A stretch of 64,000 bases of DNA from Edolisoma coerulescens (lineage: Eukaryota > Chordata > Aves > Passeriformes > Campephagidae): the NCBI GenBank assembly GCA_013397115.1, contig VWZW01004510.1, positions 1 to 64,000 on the forward strand, read 5' to 3'. Under the pieces are notes generated by a model that saw nothing but the letters and a program-made list of their open reading frames with translations, did no database searches and was not told where the DNA came from. Positions 25,179 to 38,427 of the stretch are shown in pieces (position 1 is the stretch's first letter; every line of letters starts with the position of its first letter). The position numbers and the translations under genes are program-made.

Positions 25179-28100
25179 TGAGACCTTCTTGGCAATTGAT
25201 TAGGGCACTTACCTAAGGCATGTGGCATCAGATAATTTCTACCCCAAAAGGCATTAAACAGTGGGNTTATTTGGAATATTTATTTTTTCTGCTGTCACAA
25301 CTTTTGCTGTTTACTTATTCTTTACCTTGGGAAACTGAAGAAAAATGTTTCATCATGGGCAGCTTTTAGAGCGTCTTTTAAACCAAGTGGTGATTTGAAG
25401 ACTCTTCAGTCCAAGTGAACTGTGTTTTTTGCAACTGTGGTACATGGTGGTACCACCTATTTGTATGAATTAATGTTTACTTTCTATACAACCAGCATAG
25501 AGAGGTGAAATCTAATTATCTCAGTTGCCTTCAATCGCTCTGTCTCCCTTAAGCCCATAAAGCTCCTCACTACACCTTGTACAAATAACATGAATATTTT
25601 TTGTCACATTCAGTGGGGAACAGGAGTACCTATTTCTCTGTAGAAACCAGTCATTCTGTAGACTCTTAAGATTTTCTCCAAGCTATTTACAACATATAAA
25701 CAAAAATACAAAAAATTACAATATTAAATTCTAGCGTGTTAAGGTTTTTTTGCTTTCTTATCTGTGTCACCCTTAGCATTAAAATCCTGGGTAATATCGG
25801 TATTTGCAGGTTTATTGCAAATGGTGAAGAAGAGTTGTACACAAGCCCTTTATGTTCTCTCTGTTCTTCTTAACTCTTTTTCTCTTGTTTGCTTTTCCCT
25901 GTGCCCTTTACTAACACTGACAATAAAAGGAGGCAGAGCCTTGTGACTAGTTTTTGCAATCCAACACAGTTCAATCATGGGATTTGTTGCGTACCTGAGC
26001 TAGCCTGGGACTTCAAACAAGCAAACAATTCTAAGTTCTTATTCACCGCACTTGAGCAAGGTGAGATTTTCTTTAATTAGATAGAAGTGAGCATGGATGG
26101 TAAAATATTGTTTGATTTATACAGACTTAACAGATGAGGTGCGCTCAGTGTGTCACTAAATGTTTTTTTTATCTGAGGCCAAGGATTTTTTACCTTTATT
26201 GCTTAATCCCTATCAGCTCCAGAGATGAGCACTGAAGAAATGTGATACAGTAAATGAACTACGGTAGATGAGATACAGGCCAACTTGCAATTTTTATAAT
26301 TCTGTTGGCTACTAAAACTTGAAAGGTGGACCCTGACTTTTCTTCCCTTGGATAATATCCAGGCAGCATCTCAGTACAAATTCTGCCATAACACATGATT
26401 ACATAATGCTGAACTGATGGAGAAATTTTACTGTGTTTAACAGGGAACAATTTCACCAGGTAAAACTTATTCTGAACAGCTTAGAGGCTTTTTGAAATTG
26501 CTTAGTGAATTGTGTTACAATTTGCATGTCTATTTGCCACTCATGTTTAGAATCCTATATTAAAAAAAAAAAAGTCAGACTTTACCTTCTGCCCCATGAA
26601 AATAAAAATGCAGTCTTTTTTAGAAATATTTTCACCAAATCCTGTTGTTCAAGCTTCAGATAATTTATTGTTTGTGATTACTGTTTATGAATAACAATTC
26701 CTGTCCAGGTGATTGAGGACTGAGCCAGGATTGAGTGATGACTGAGGGATTGCTTGTAGAAAATTCTCCTCTACAAGTCCATGTCAACTTTCCAAAACAA
26801 AAGCATGTATTTATTCATTTTTTCTTCATACTCTAAATCAAAACTAATCCCTGAAATGCCAAGTTTGTCTTTTTCCTTTCATTCTGCCTCCTCCTCAAGC
26901 CTCTTTTAATTGTTCTACATATCTATTCTTTTAAAAAAAAAAAAATCTTGATACACCTTAAATGCTAGGAGATAAAAGACTCTAAATTATAGCCAAGTAT
27001 AGAAAACTCACTTCAGGAAAACATACAAAATGAGTAAGGGAAAAGGGTGTAAATTAAGGAACATTAAGTGCTCTGCAAATTTCAGGTGAGACTGAAGACC
27101 TGTGAAATGAAGGAGTGTCTGTGCTGATGTTCCTGACCCCTGTTCTATGGGATAAAGAGGAATAACTCAGCAGCTTATTCACTGCTGGTGTAGAGGCAGC
27201 TCTGTGTGCCCTGTCTGCTGCTGGGGGTAAAAGGGCAGCCTCAGATTCTGCACTCATGGGCTAGAATTCTGCTTACTGAAGGTAATTTCTTTGTAGGACT
27301 GGGTGTTTCTAAATTACCATTCAGATTCTCTTATGTAGTTATCTCACCAGCTTTGATGGCAATATTAGGAAGGTTTTTTTAAACAGAAATGGAAAATAAC
27401 TCAAAGGTAGTATCTTTAAATAAAGTTTAGACACTTGGGTCTGGGTTTCCAACATTTCACTTCTTTATTTCTGAAAATATATATATTTACATTGCAGCTT
27501 ATACAGGCATTTTAGTCTGAAGTGATCCAACGCTGCAATTGAATTTTTAAACTCCACTAATTGAGCTTTGGATTCAGTAGCCAGATCTGATAAACTCTGA
27601 TAAACTCAACAGCATAAAAAAGAAGATCAATTCTAATGAAATAAAAATTTAAGTCTTTGATTAGGAATTGGAATCGAGTTTTTAAAATTCGGAAAAACCC
27701 CAAACCAACAACACAGGTTTATGCTTTTCACAGCACATGGTTTCTAAGCTATCCTTTAAAATCATTTAAAAGTCTCAAATGGTCATTGGGACTTGAAGGG
27801 GATTGCAAAGGCCACTAGTTTCTTCCTACATGAAAGGCTTTATTGAACAATACTTCCTTGGTTGAGGGAAAGTATAAAAGTTATATGTAATTTTGTTATT
27901 GCTATTTATTTTACAAGAAATACACACCTGATACTTGTAACTTTTAGTATTACTTTCAATTAATAGGTGGACACATCTCAACAGTGGGGTGAAAAATTAA
28001 AGAAGTTTTCTTTCCAGCAGCTGACAAAGGAACTGTTTTTTATTCATATTTCAACAGTTTCAGGTGAGGTAATATTGCATTGGGACTCATATGATTAATT

Positions 28101-31100
28101 TATTAGAACAATATATTTGAGATGCAAACTATGGAAGGCAAAATAAATGTTTTCTCTTTTTTCTCTTTTTACTTTATTTTACCTAAATCACTTGGGTTTT
28201 TTAACTAAATTTATTAATTAAATGAAAATTCAATAAATAATAAAATCCTGCTGTTAAACAGTCCACCAGTTTCTGTGAAGACCTACTAGAAACCAATACC
28301 TTCTATTTTCTTTGTGAGATTTGGAGGAACCTAACAAAGCCTGCACTGTATTTAAAAATATACAATTACCTTCTGTGTTTTGGTCTCGTTGTTTCTTGGT
28401 TTTGGTTTGGGGATTTTGTGGTGTCTTTATTTTTTAATATTAAACTCTTTAAAGAAATATATTTGAAAAAGTCTCTAAACATTCAATATCAGTAGAAAAT
28501 CAATTTGTATGGATGTAGAGTTAATTGAATATTCTACCCTACTTTGCTTTAATAAGTATTTTTCTGGTAATACATCAAGGAATATATAACGCACTTTTCA
28601 GCTCAGCATGGATTTTCAACTTAATGACTTTCCTCTGGTTACGAGACTGCCTACTTCAAAATGATTTGTTTAGAAATACAGTAATTCCTTGGGTTTAGCT
28701 CACTTTTGAATTACTATGGGGGTCCAAAGCACTATGAGATGCTTCAATTAAATATGTAAGATGGGACTGAATGCTCCTCATGCTGTTTCCAGGTCATTCA
28801 GACACACTCACCATGTGAGGCTTTTTATTCAGGCTGTTTTCACAACAGAAACGTAACAACTGCTTTTTCTTGAACAACAACTTTCATATTTAGATAATCT
28901 TCTGCAGAAGCTCATGTGGAATGAGACAGGAGGAGGAGTCTGCAGAGCACATCTGACTCCTGACCAAGCACAAAGTGCTGGGGCTCAGGTCAACGCCAAT
29001 GAAAATCTAAATGGCATCCACTTGAAAAAATTACAGCACTCCTTATTCAATCAATTTCTGAGATATAAAGCTTCAATGGATAAAGCCTCAAATGGATCTT
29101 GTCACCTCTTTAAAATGAGTACAGGGATGCAAAGGAGAGTTTGTGCGCCAGTTCTGTGTTCCTCATCTGTATTTGAGCTTCCATTGGGTGCTACCAGGAG
29201 ATCTGTCCATTCTTCTGGCAGCTTGGCAAACTGGGGTTTATGAGATGTTAAATGTGCTGCAGCAGTCCCTGGACGAGCTCAAAAGAGACTGGGATTCCAT
29301 TAAGTCTGTGTGCATTTACAGGGGGGATGCAATTCTGCATCCAGCTATCAGTGGAACTTCAAATATAAGATTGTCTCAGTATGACTGAACTTTGCTTTCT
29401 GTACCTTTATCTTTTAAAAAACTTTGAATGTTGTGCTTCCTGGCAAAGAAAGCAGGAGAACTACCTTTGGTATAGAAAGGACAGTATAATTAGTTCCACT
29501 TAGTCCAGTTTTAGTGTTAATTCAGACGTGGAACATGTAGCTAAGTCTGACTTGTTTATTTAAACATCTACAAAAAAAGCAATGTCCTTACCTTGACCTC
29601 ACCCAGGTAGGAAGTATTTGCAGACCCCAACCAGTTCTGCAGTGAGGAGCCACTCCTGCTACACACAGAATTCCCTGAGGAGGGGGTCGGAAGAGCACTG
29701 TAAATTTTATGGGATTATCCACCTACAGGAGGAGGCATCGCTAAACACTTGGAGCTTTCTTGCTGAAAGTACTCAGTGCATGCAGTGACCATGATGTATC
29801 AACTGCTGACATGAGATTTTAGTCAGAACAGTTGTAATTAATACCAGGTTCCTGATGCATTTAAGAGCTCTGCTTTTATAAGTACATACCTAAGAGGTAA
29901 TTTGAGAATTTGTGTTGAAGGTTTTCTTCAGTTTGTCTTTAGCCTCCTTTTTTTAATCATCCTTTAAATAGTTATCAGCTTTTATTTTCTCGTAGTTGTA
30001 GCTATCTTTTTTTTCTTGCTAGCTTTCTTACTATATATTTAAAAAGTGAGATGATTAAACCACAGGTTGCTTTCCTGTGGATAGCAGCAGGAGCAATCCT
30101 GCATCATCATTACGTGTGGATTCCCTTTGTATGTGCTTAAAGCTTCCTCTGGCACTATTGTCATGCATTTCATAGACTGATCCAGCCTTCCATGTTTGCC
30201 AAAAACGAGGCAATTAAAACCTTCTTATGAACAACTGGGATAAGCTTGCAGAGTCTGGAGCATTTGTGGCCTAGAAACCAGGGAGATGAGTTATTAATGA
30301 AATGAATCATTAGATAATAGTCTCACATGAATTTTAAATGGAGTTTTCTAAAGTTCTCATGGGTATTAGGATGTGAAGTGACTTGTATTGACTTATAAAG
30401 AAAAATGCGAGGTGCATTAGCAGAGAATTAGCTTAATAACAGAATTAATTTTCTAAATACACCTCTCCAGAGTTAGTTTGCAATACCATTCTAGTCTAAT
30501 TTCTGTTCCCGCAGTTGATGTTACTCTACAGAGCTGACACTCCTACCCTGATGACACTCTTATCATCCAATTGCAGCCTGAGTAGTGGTGCTGCAATTCA
30601 CCAAAGTAAATTTTCCCTCAGCTTTTAAGTGGGGACCAAGCATTGCTCATCATAGTTCAATTACAGCAATTACTGAAACAAGTGGGCTGACTGCTGAGGC
30701 TTCTGATTTCACCTTCACATAGGCAAAGTCTTTCAGTCTCGAACACAAATGAAAAGAGTCAGGATCTGGCCCAGAGGATCCACCCTCAGGAGAAAAATAA
30801 CCAGGATTTTACTCTTGTGTAAAATTCATCTTCACTTCCCTTGTCTGGCAGGTAGCACTGCTGTTTGTAGGTAAAATTCATATTTCATATGATTTAACAA
30901 TTTCAGAATGCTACAGATAACAAACTTCAACACTTGAGGCAAGTTTATTAGTAATACGTCAAAATTTACTTGATAGTGTTAAAGAACTGTACTACAGAGA
31001 TTCTTTAGAGGAAGCAAGACTAAAATGTGTCCTTTCTCTATTCTGAAAACTAAGGTGCTTTTTTTGGTAGCATAAATGTCTTTCAATTCCACTGAATTTT

Positions 31101-32125
31101 GACATCATATTGCACAGAATTTCCCTGGAACATTTTTCCTACTCCTTTCTAAGAGTGTGCATGTAGCATAGTACTGTATAATGAACAAAATTTTCTAAAA
31201 GAAAATGTCCAAGCTCTGATTTTCTTTTCTGTTCAATTCAACTTCTTCTCAGAGGACTCAATCTTTTGAGGCAAAGTATTGTTCTCTATGGCTGATAAGG
31301 CAGTGCATATTAACTGAATAAACCTATAAAGTCTTTATCTGGAGAACTGTGTTGTTCTAACCTGTAGATGCTCCTTTGTGTTTCGGTTTCCTAACTCAGC
31401 TTTGGTTTCTAAAGTGTCTTTCATAATAGAGATGAATGATTGACTTTAAAAGGCTAAGTGAATGATTTGCTGATGGAAAAATTTATTTTGATGATTTATG
31501 GAATATCATTGGATTTTATATTTAAGCTGCATTTTAGGAGAATAAATGCAGTTTGTGATCACAGGTAATTACAGAAACCAGCAGAACATCGGAAACTGCC
31601 TTTTGCCCTCTCAGCTCTGAGAATCAAAATTTCCAACTCAAGGCAATGTACAAAAAATGGTTTTGCTGATGAATTTGAACAGAACAAGAGCAGAGTCCTG
31701 CAGCCAGTTAGGTTAATAAGAAAAAATGTTATTACCTTTTTCCCCAAGGATGCCATTAATTTACCACAGGCAAGCTATCATTAGTGCTGTGTGAAATGAA
31801 TAATTCTCCCTCAGGAGCTGCTCCCAAATGAGGCGAGGGGTTTTCCATGAGTGTTCACAAGCCTGTGTGAATCATAGGTTAGACTTTCACTGCAAGTGCT
31901 AGGAAAAAGCTGCATGTGGATTGCTGCTTTCGCTTCCAGTGCTGTGACCTTTAAAACACTTCAGAATTAAACCTCCAAGACTAACTTGAAAGAAAGAAAC
32001 AAGCACATTTATATCTCCAAAAATGCTTGCTCTGTCTTGCTCAGCTCTTGCTTGCACTTGTGTAACACTACCAGCAGACCCTATGTCTCTCATGATCCTA
32101 ACGAAGTTGAGAACACCACATTTTT
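25179..32125. other. Long AT-rich non-coding stretch
   Basis: Nearly 7 kb with no recognised gene or mobile element. A single unresolved base (N) is at 25266. Two overlapping + frames at 28914-29388 (109 and 81 codons) have no known domain. A small exact tandem repeat of CTGATAAACT lies at 27587-27606. The block around 30280-30480 is evenly composed with a TTAATGAAATGAATCATTA patch, and might be a conserved element. Confidence 0.45.
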
Positions 32126-32175
32126 TTTGTTTGAAAAAAACCCAAACAAACAAAAACCCCCCAAAACCACAACTG
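32126..32175. repeat. A/C-rich low-complexity tract
   Basis: Runs of A and C (AAACCCAAAC, AAAACCCCCC) with no other structure. The overlapping frames on both strands here (101-148 codons) owe their length to this tract and the T-rich sequence after it. Confidence 0.8.
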
Positions 32176-32694
32176 AATTTTCTCCACTTTTCCACTTTAT
32201 TTTTTTTCTTAGTCCAAAAACTAAGCTTCTGTTTTTTCAGCTTTATAACACTGCTGCTTTTCCACATATTGTCTATGAAATACATGCATACATGTAAAAC
32301 TGATTTGTTTAAAGATTCATCACAATAGAAATCCAAGGGCTGCAATTATTAGACTAATGCCTCTGGAGAAAACCAGAAAGGATTCAAGATATTTATTTGC
32401 AGAGGAAGGCCAAAAAAATCCAACACTAATTGCCATACCCCAAATTTCTTTAAAAGAAAAAAAGAAAAAGAAGAAAAAAACCCTAAGTTGCATAATTCAG
32501 CTTGCGTATCAGCAGCAAATAGTTGGAGGAGAAGAAGAAAGGAGAAAAGGAGCCTGTGGTCTAAAATGAGATCAATTGCCTGAAAAAAACTATGATTTGT
32601 TCTTTACCTATTGTAAACAATGTGGTTTGTTGAAATTAAGCTGGTAAATATATGGCCATTTATTGGCAAAGTGGTTGAGGGAGAAAAAGAAATC
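32176..32694. other. Non-coding stretch between two low-complexity tracts
   Basis: A/G-rich patch at 32450-32480, otherwise unremarkable. No gene recognised. Confidence 0.4.
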
Positions 32695-32815
32695 TGAAAG
32701 AACCATTTATTTTTTGGGTGGGAGCTGCTTTTTGGTGTGGGGTTTGTTGTTTGGTTGGTTTGGGGTTTTTTGGGGGGGGAGTGTTGTTTGTTTTTTTCTT
32801 GGTATTTTCTCTGTT
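32695..32815. repeat. G/T-rich tract with G-quadruplex potential
   Basis: The + strand is G/T-rich with runs GGG, GGG, GGGG, GGGG and a run of eight G. These runs are separated by T-rich loops, so an intramolecular G-quadruplex on this strand is possible, though the loops are long. The + and - frames across it (101-114 codons) are products of the base bias. Confidence 0.75.
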
Positions 32816-34844
32816 GAGATGGTTTTGCAGTGTTCTGTTTTATTCTGCCTGCAGGCGATGCCAAGGGCCTGCCATAATCATCTGGGGGCGGGGTGTCAGA
32901 TGTCAGCAAGAATGACCTGGCCTTCCCCTGATACTTTTCTGTGTCACTTAGCAGTAAAAATAGCCACTGTGCTCTCGGTCTCCAAATTGTCTGACACTGA
33001 TTTTTAGGTACAGATTGACAAAAAGTACATCACAGTATTTGAAGACTTTCAGTAGCCCTGATGCTGCGTTCCCAACCCATAATTCTGCATTGGGTCTAGC
33101 CCTATTAATGCCTTTTAGGGTTTCAGTGTGTGTAGATGACACTGTTAACCAACTATTAAGAAAAACCTACGTTACATCCAACTCTTCTTGAAAGAACAAG
33201 AGTAACACTTTCAGTGAGAAACTGCCAACATCAGAACAATTGGGGAAATAAAGGAAAACATACCTAGAGGAAGTGGGAATATTGCCAGTGGTTTCTGTAG
33301 AGCCAGGACATACCTCTGATCATCATAAATAGTTTAGGCATTCTTTAATTCCTGAATATGTTGAAGACAGCAATACTTCCTGAAAAGCTTAGTGATAGAA
33401 ATTATTATTAATTTAACCGACATTAGTTGATTTTTTTAATGCAATATTCCAAAATTATCACTAATGACAATATTCATCAACTTAAAAAAAAAAAAAATGC
33501 AGCCCTAAAATATTCCCTTGAGGTTCAGGTTAACACTGAAAACTTGTTTTACAGAGCCTTTTAAAACTTTTAACTTTTGATAGCATTTGACATTTATATT
33601 ACATTTCAGTTCTTCCCATACAGTTGTGTTGTTTCTATGAAGGTAACTCCGAAACATTTGCATTTTTAAAGCTATTTTTTGTAATCAAAAATAACAAGGG
33701 TAGCTACAGGAATAGGACAGTAGAAGTAATTACCTGATTAATTTAAAGAGATTTTTTTCTCACTCCTGCTAAGTTCATAAAATTATAAAGTAACCTCCTA
33801 CTGTTAAATACACTGAGAAAGAAATCACATGTATATAAATGAATAATTGTAAGTGCATCTTTAATCCACTGAATTGTCTTCAAAGGGCAGCTTATCAAAC
33901 AGACATCTTTGATTTTTTTGGAGGGGAAATAAAAAAAAAAAAATCTCTCAATCTCTCTCTCTCATTAATCTCTTCCTTTCTCTCTTCCCTTTTATCCTAA
34001 ATCCACTGCCATGTGCTAATGGGGTAGGTCAGGGACTAACATATCAATTTTCATGCCAAATGTGCAATTTACTAATAAAACTTTGTGATTTTTTGTAGAC
34101 CCTCTTACTTTTTCCACTCCTTTCAACCACGAGAATTTATGAATCTTGGGTGCTCCCTGCCCCCCAAAGGGTGGGATGTCACAAGTAGAAATATTTTTGT
34201 CTTTAAATGTGAATACACATGACAGGGACTATGTCATTGTAAGAGCTGTGATCATCATGAAATAGTATTTTTTAAAAAACCTAATTTCTACAAAATTGCA
34301 TGAATATAAAATTCTGTCCCCATCTAGGTATACTTAAAGTTCATAAAAACAACCACAAAACTAAGGCAGGACTATTCAATGATAGCTTTGAATAACTAAA
34401 TTGTGCAGATTCTGAGTTTCAGGTTTTCAGCACCAAGGGACAGAGTCATTTCTCCTGAAAAAATTATCCTACATCTAGTAGCAGTGCTGGACCATTTAAT
34501 GTGGATATGATACTCCTGAGAAAGTGGCAAAATGGAGTTTAACAAAGTTCCAGAAACTCTGGATATGAGAGCAGGAATCCTGCAAAATCTTGTGAAGAGC
34601 TTCTAGCAAATCTGTTGCATACATAATACACTTTATCTCTGCAAGTAGGAGCTAGGAGCCAAGATTTGAAAAGTAATAATAAGATCACATCAGAAATCTA
34701 ATCAAGAAAGGAGATAACACCATAGCAAGCTGGTGATAGAGCCAAAGAAGAGTTTTACTTGAGCTTTGTGCTAACATTTAGTCATTAACACAGCAAAATC
34801 CCCACCTGTAGAATCCCCTATCTCACATAAACTCCTTCCCCACA
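32816..34844. other. AT-rich non-coding stretch
   Basis: No gene recognised. Contains A runs at 33482-33496 and 33931-33943, the second followed by a CT-rich patch to about 34000. Confidence 0.45.
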
Positions 34845-35040
34845 GAGGATGCACAGAAAAATACTTGAGGATTTTAATAATCAGGATAATGAAATGGAAA
34901 CAAAAGAAGCTCTAGCCATTGCTAGAGCTTTAGCTTGTTGCATATGTGAAAAATATGTGGAAAACTTCCCTGCTGGAAGTGTACAAAAGCAAGTAGCTGG
35001 CACACTGAGGCTGTGCTGGCTGTGTGGATTTACCACCTAG
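34845..35040 (+). other. Short open frame behind a strong acceptor-like site
   Basis: CTCCTTCCCCACAG ends at 34844 and looks like a good 3' splice site. It is followed by a 63-codon frame from an ATG at 34849 (MHRKILEDFNNQDNEMETKE at the start) that ends at the stop near 35038. The peptide is not recognised and no donor follows before the stop, so it could only be a last exon. It also contains a perfect 10-bp hairpin (34907-34930). Confidence 0.15.
34907..34930. repeat. Perfect short inverted repeat
   Basis: AAGCTCTAGC and GCTAGAGCTT pair perfectly around the 4-base loop CATT. About one such structure is expected by chance in a window this size. Confidence 0.7.
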
Positions 35041-38000
35041 TACCCAGCTCAGCACAGACATGACATAAATATCTCGACTCTGTGTGTGTATTGGCTTGCA
35101 TACCATGAAAAACAGCCCATATTTGGGACAACAACGATTTAAACTAATTTATGTCAAGAGGGAGCCTCCCTCAAACCCGCCCCTCCCACCAAATTTCTCA
35201 AAGGAAACAAGTTCCAATTGCAAGTTGCTTTGAGTAATTTCACATTATTCAAGTCTTTTGGATAGTGTTATTCAAGCCAACCCTTCTGTTGCTTGCATAT
35301 CTTTCTGTAGAGTGACAGCTGCTTCTTGCAACTGTGCAGTTTTTTTTTTTCCTGAAAAAAGTCCAGGATGAAACAGCAAACCTTTTAATTAAAGCCCCGT
35401 TCAGCACAGTGAAAGAGAAATGGCACATGTGAGAGATGATCACCTGGGGGTCTGAGAGCTCAGAAAGCTGCAGAAAACACTCCTGAAGAGAGAGTGGAGA
35501 TCACTTGCTCTTTCCTCTGGAAGATGCAGAAAGCTGAGGGGAATGGGAGTCCCCCATTTGAGAGATTTGGGATTTGAAGAGCCCGTGCACAACAGAATTC
35601 TGGGGGTGGTTGATCTGGTCTCCTCCAGCACTGTATTTTCTGGGCTGGGGGTGCTGCTGCCTGTGTGCAGCCCTGCTCAAAAGAGGGAGGGAAGATGCTG
35701 GAGTTGTGCTGCTTCAGCCCCTTCTCCTGTCTCCAACCTCCAGGCAGTGAAAAGGGGGAATCTGCCTCCTGCCTGCCCCCAATGCAATTCCCACTGGTGG
35801 TCCCCGGTCCCAGCAGCTCCAAAGGATGGCACTGACGATTGGTGTCCACACAGACAGTGCCATGGGTCTCACCAGACCAGGACAGTGTCCATTTGCTTTC
35901 ACCTACCTCTAAACAAAGATATTTTCATATTTATTTTCTTGAACTGGAAATAGATTTTTATGGGTAGGAACACGCCAGCGATGGAAGGTTGCTCTTGGGG
36001 TGGTTTCAGCTGGTTGGTGTGCATTTGATCAAAGCTGAGGCGAGGATTGTGTGGTGGGTCATACATACAAGTGGAAAGTGCAAAGAACACAGAAATAATA
36101 GATCAAATTTTTAAAATCATCTGCTCTTTCCTGTAACAACATTGCTTTCTGTTGTGTCATGATACTTTCTACATTATTTATTACGAGATTTCAACCAACA
36201 TGAAGAATTTTGTATGCTAAGAGCTATTGTTAATAAAGGACCCTATAATCTATCTCAGTGTGTATTTAAAACAACTTTGATTAAAGTTATCAATAACAGT
36301 TGATGAAAGAGATTGCTAAACATCTTTGTTCTGTAGAACTTTGGTCATTTCTCTTGAAAATACAAATTGATTCCCAGGTTACTGTATTGAAATGTAAGCA
36401 CATCTGGGGAGCAAACTGAAAGGCTTAAGAGCTTCTTTGTTTAAAACAATTCTTCAGAAACCAACAAAAGACTTGCCCAGCCAAGTCATAGATCAGTAAT
36501 GACACCTCTTTCTGTATTTTTAGCATCATGTGTCTCTTGCCTGTAGTAGTTAATCTAATTCATTATCTTGCTGCATTCTGAACCTCACAAATTTTGCATA
36601 CTAAGATAATACTGGAATTCTAGGGTTTTTTTCCTGAGGGAGGATGGTGATGTGGGTAACTGTGCATTAAAATGTTTATCATAAGCAGACTAACTGCCTG
36701 TGAAATATTTCTGCGAGCATACTAACCAAATTGGGTTTTGTATAGTTAACACCTTGTGAAAACCTTGGCTCTACTGTGATCTGGTAAATTCCCCCATAGC
36801 CTGCCAATTTCCAGTCACAGGGAATGAAAGTGAACTGCTTGGTTCAGAGACAAACACTGCAGACCCAAAAATATTTTGTCTTCATTTAAACCTTAATCCA
36901 TTTAAATGGAATCTGCACTGTAATAGTGGTGCTAAATCACAGAAACGGGAATAGTGTTAACAACAGGACATTATCTTTTATTGAGGGCAAGCAGCAGGGT
37001 GGCTGCTAATGAGGACATCACCAATTGATCAGCTAAAGGTCAATCTAAAAGGATTCCTGCCCTCTGCCTGTCCCCCGCCCCAATGTTTTTTCACTCTGTG
37101 CTCTCCTGTCTAGACCCTGGATCATTTTTATCAATCATACTGTGTTATGACAGGAGACATCTTCATGCAAAATCTGCAGAATGTTTACAAGAAGTACGGT
37201 TTTCCTGAACTGGGAAATCCTCTTTTCTCCCTCCTATTTCAATATCCTACCATTTTCCTCAAAGTTTCTGGTCATTTTTAAATCTTAACACAAAAGAAAT
37301 CTGTGCTGGTATGAATTTCTTGGGGACTGGTAGGTTTTTACTGCAATAAAACTTGGAAAAGGATTTGCTATCCTTCGTGTATTATGTGGCTATCAAAGAC
37401 AAGGGCTTCTAAATTCAATATCGAAAATTACAGGTGGATGTCTTCAAAAGGCTTCTTGATTGCAAAAATATGAAATAAGTAAGATGTAACTCATTGCTTA
37501 CAGTGGTATTTTAAAGGCTAGATTAATTAAATCACAACCTATTCCACAGTAAAATCAAATTTAGATTTTATCATAAGAATTTAATTACTTTTCCCCTTCT
37601 CAAGCCTGTGCCATATATTGGTTATAACATGGTACACAGAAGGAGATTTTCTCTTTCTTTGGTGGAGCTGTCAAACTCACATGGTCGCTTTCCACAGGAG
37701 CTGTCTGGTGTGGTGTGGCTTTACCCTTGCCAAGGAATGAGACCTTGAGAATCAGAAACAGCGTGTTTTCCTGCACCTCACTGGGAAGATGCTGCTCTGT
37801 TTGAAGCCGTGTATCAGCTACTTACTTATAATTTCATTATCTCTACACATAAGGCACTTGGTATTGGTGATAGTTTTACTTTTCCTAATTTCGTAGTTTG
37901 TTATAATACATTAAAAGCTCAAGACTTCATCTTGATTCTTGCATCACCTTTTCTTTTTTTTTTTTTTTTTCTTTGTCATTTCACTATGTCATATATGGAC

Positions 38001-38056
38001 TAGTACCTTAGGGACAGCAATTTAAAAAGGAATTTGACAGGAAGATTGCAAGATAT
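35041..38056. other. Non-coding stretch with a GC-richer patch
   Basis: The part 35430-35900 is richer in G+C than its surroundings and is open on both strands (136 codons on +, 129 on -), but neither peptide is recognisable. The rest is AT-rich, with a T run at 37954-37970. No gene assigned. Confidence 0.4.
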
Positions 38057-38427
38057 TAGAATAGAATAGAATCATAGAACCAGCAATGCTGGAAAAGACC
38101 TCCAAGTTCATTGAGTTCATTGACTGAACACCAGCACATCAACTAAATCATAGCACTAAGTGCCATTTCCAGTCGTTCCCTGAACACTTCCAGGGATGGT
38201 GATTCCACTGCTTTCCTGGGCAGCCCGTTCCAGTCCTTAAATACCCTTTCAGTGAAGAAATTCTTCCTGATGTCCAACCTAAACCTCCCCTGGTGCAGCT
38301 TGAGGCCACTTCCTCTCATCTTATTGCTGCTTACCTGGGAGAATAGACCAATCCCATCTGGCTTCAATCTCCTTTCACGTAGTTGTAGAGCAATATGGTC
38401 TCCCCTGAACCTCCTCTTCCCCATGCA
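38057..38427 (-). mobile_element. CR1 LINE 3' end with open ORF2 C-terminus
   Basis: On the reverse strand this 370-bp copy encodes the end of CR1 ORF2 without a break for 93 codons (38424 down to 38143). It includes the typical block RFRLDIRKNFFTERV and the GLPRKAVESPSLEVF motif, stops where CR1 ORF2 normally stops, then runs through the 3' UTR to an ATTCTATTCTA tail. The reverse transcriptase and endonuclease parts are missing through 5' truncation, so it cannot move by itself. The open frame suggests a fairly young insertion. Confidence 0.95.

Noticed and set aside
28914..29388. Two overlapping + frames of 109 and 81 codons, the second with a short coiled-coil-like LQQSLDELKRDWDSI stretch
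   Set aside because: The stretch is too short to mean much. There are two competing frames and no known family.
31899..32345. 148-codon reverse frame overlapped by two + frames of about 100 codons
   Set aside because: Low-complexity A/C and T tracts remove stops on both strands. No domain is visible.
34907..34930. 10-bp hairpin as a functional RNA
   Set aside because: About one such stem is expected by chance in this window, so it is listed only as a sequence feature.
35460..35953. Overlapping 136-codon + and 129-codon - frames
   Set aside because: A GC-richer patch lowers stop frequency on both strands. Neither peptide has a recognisable motif or splice context.
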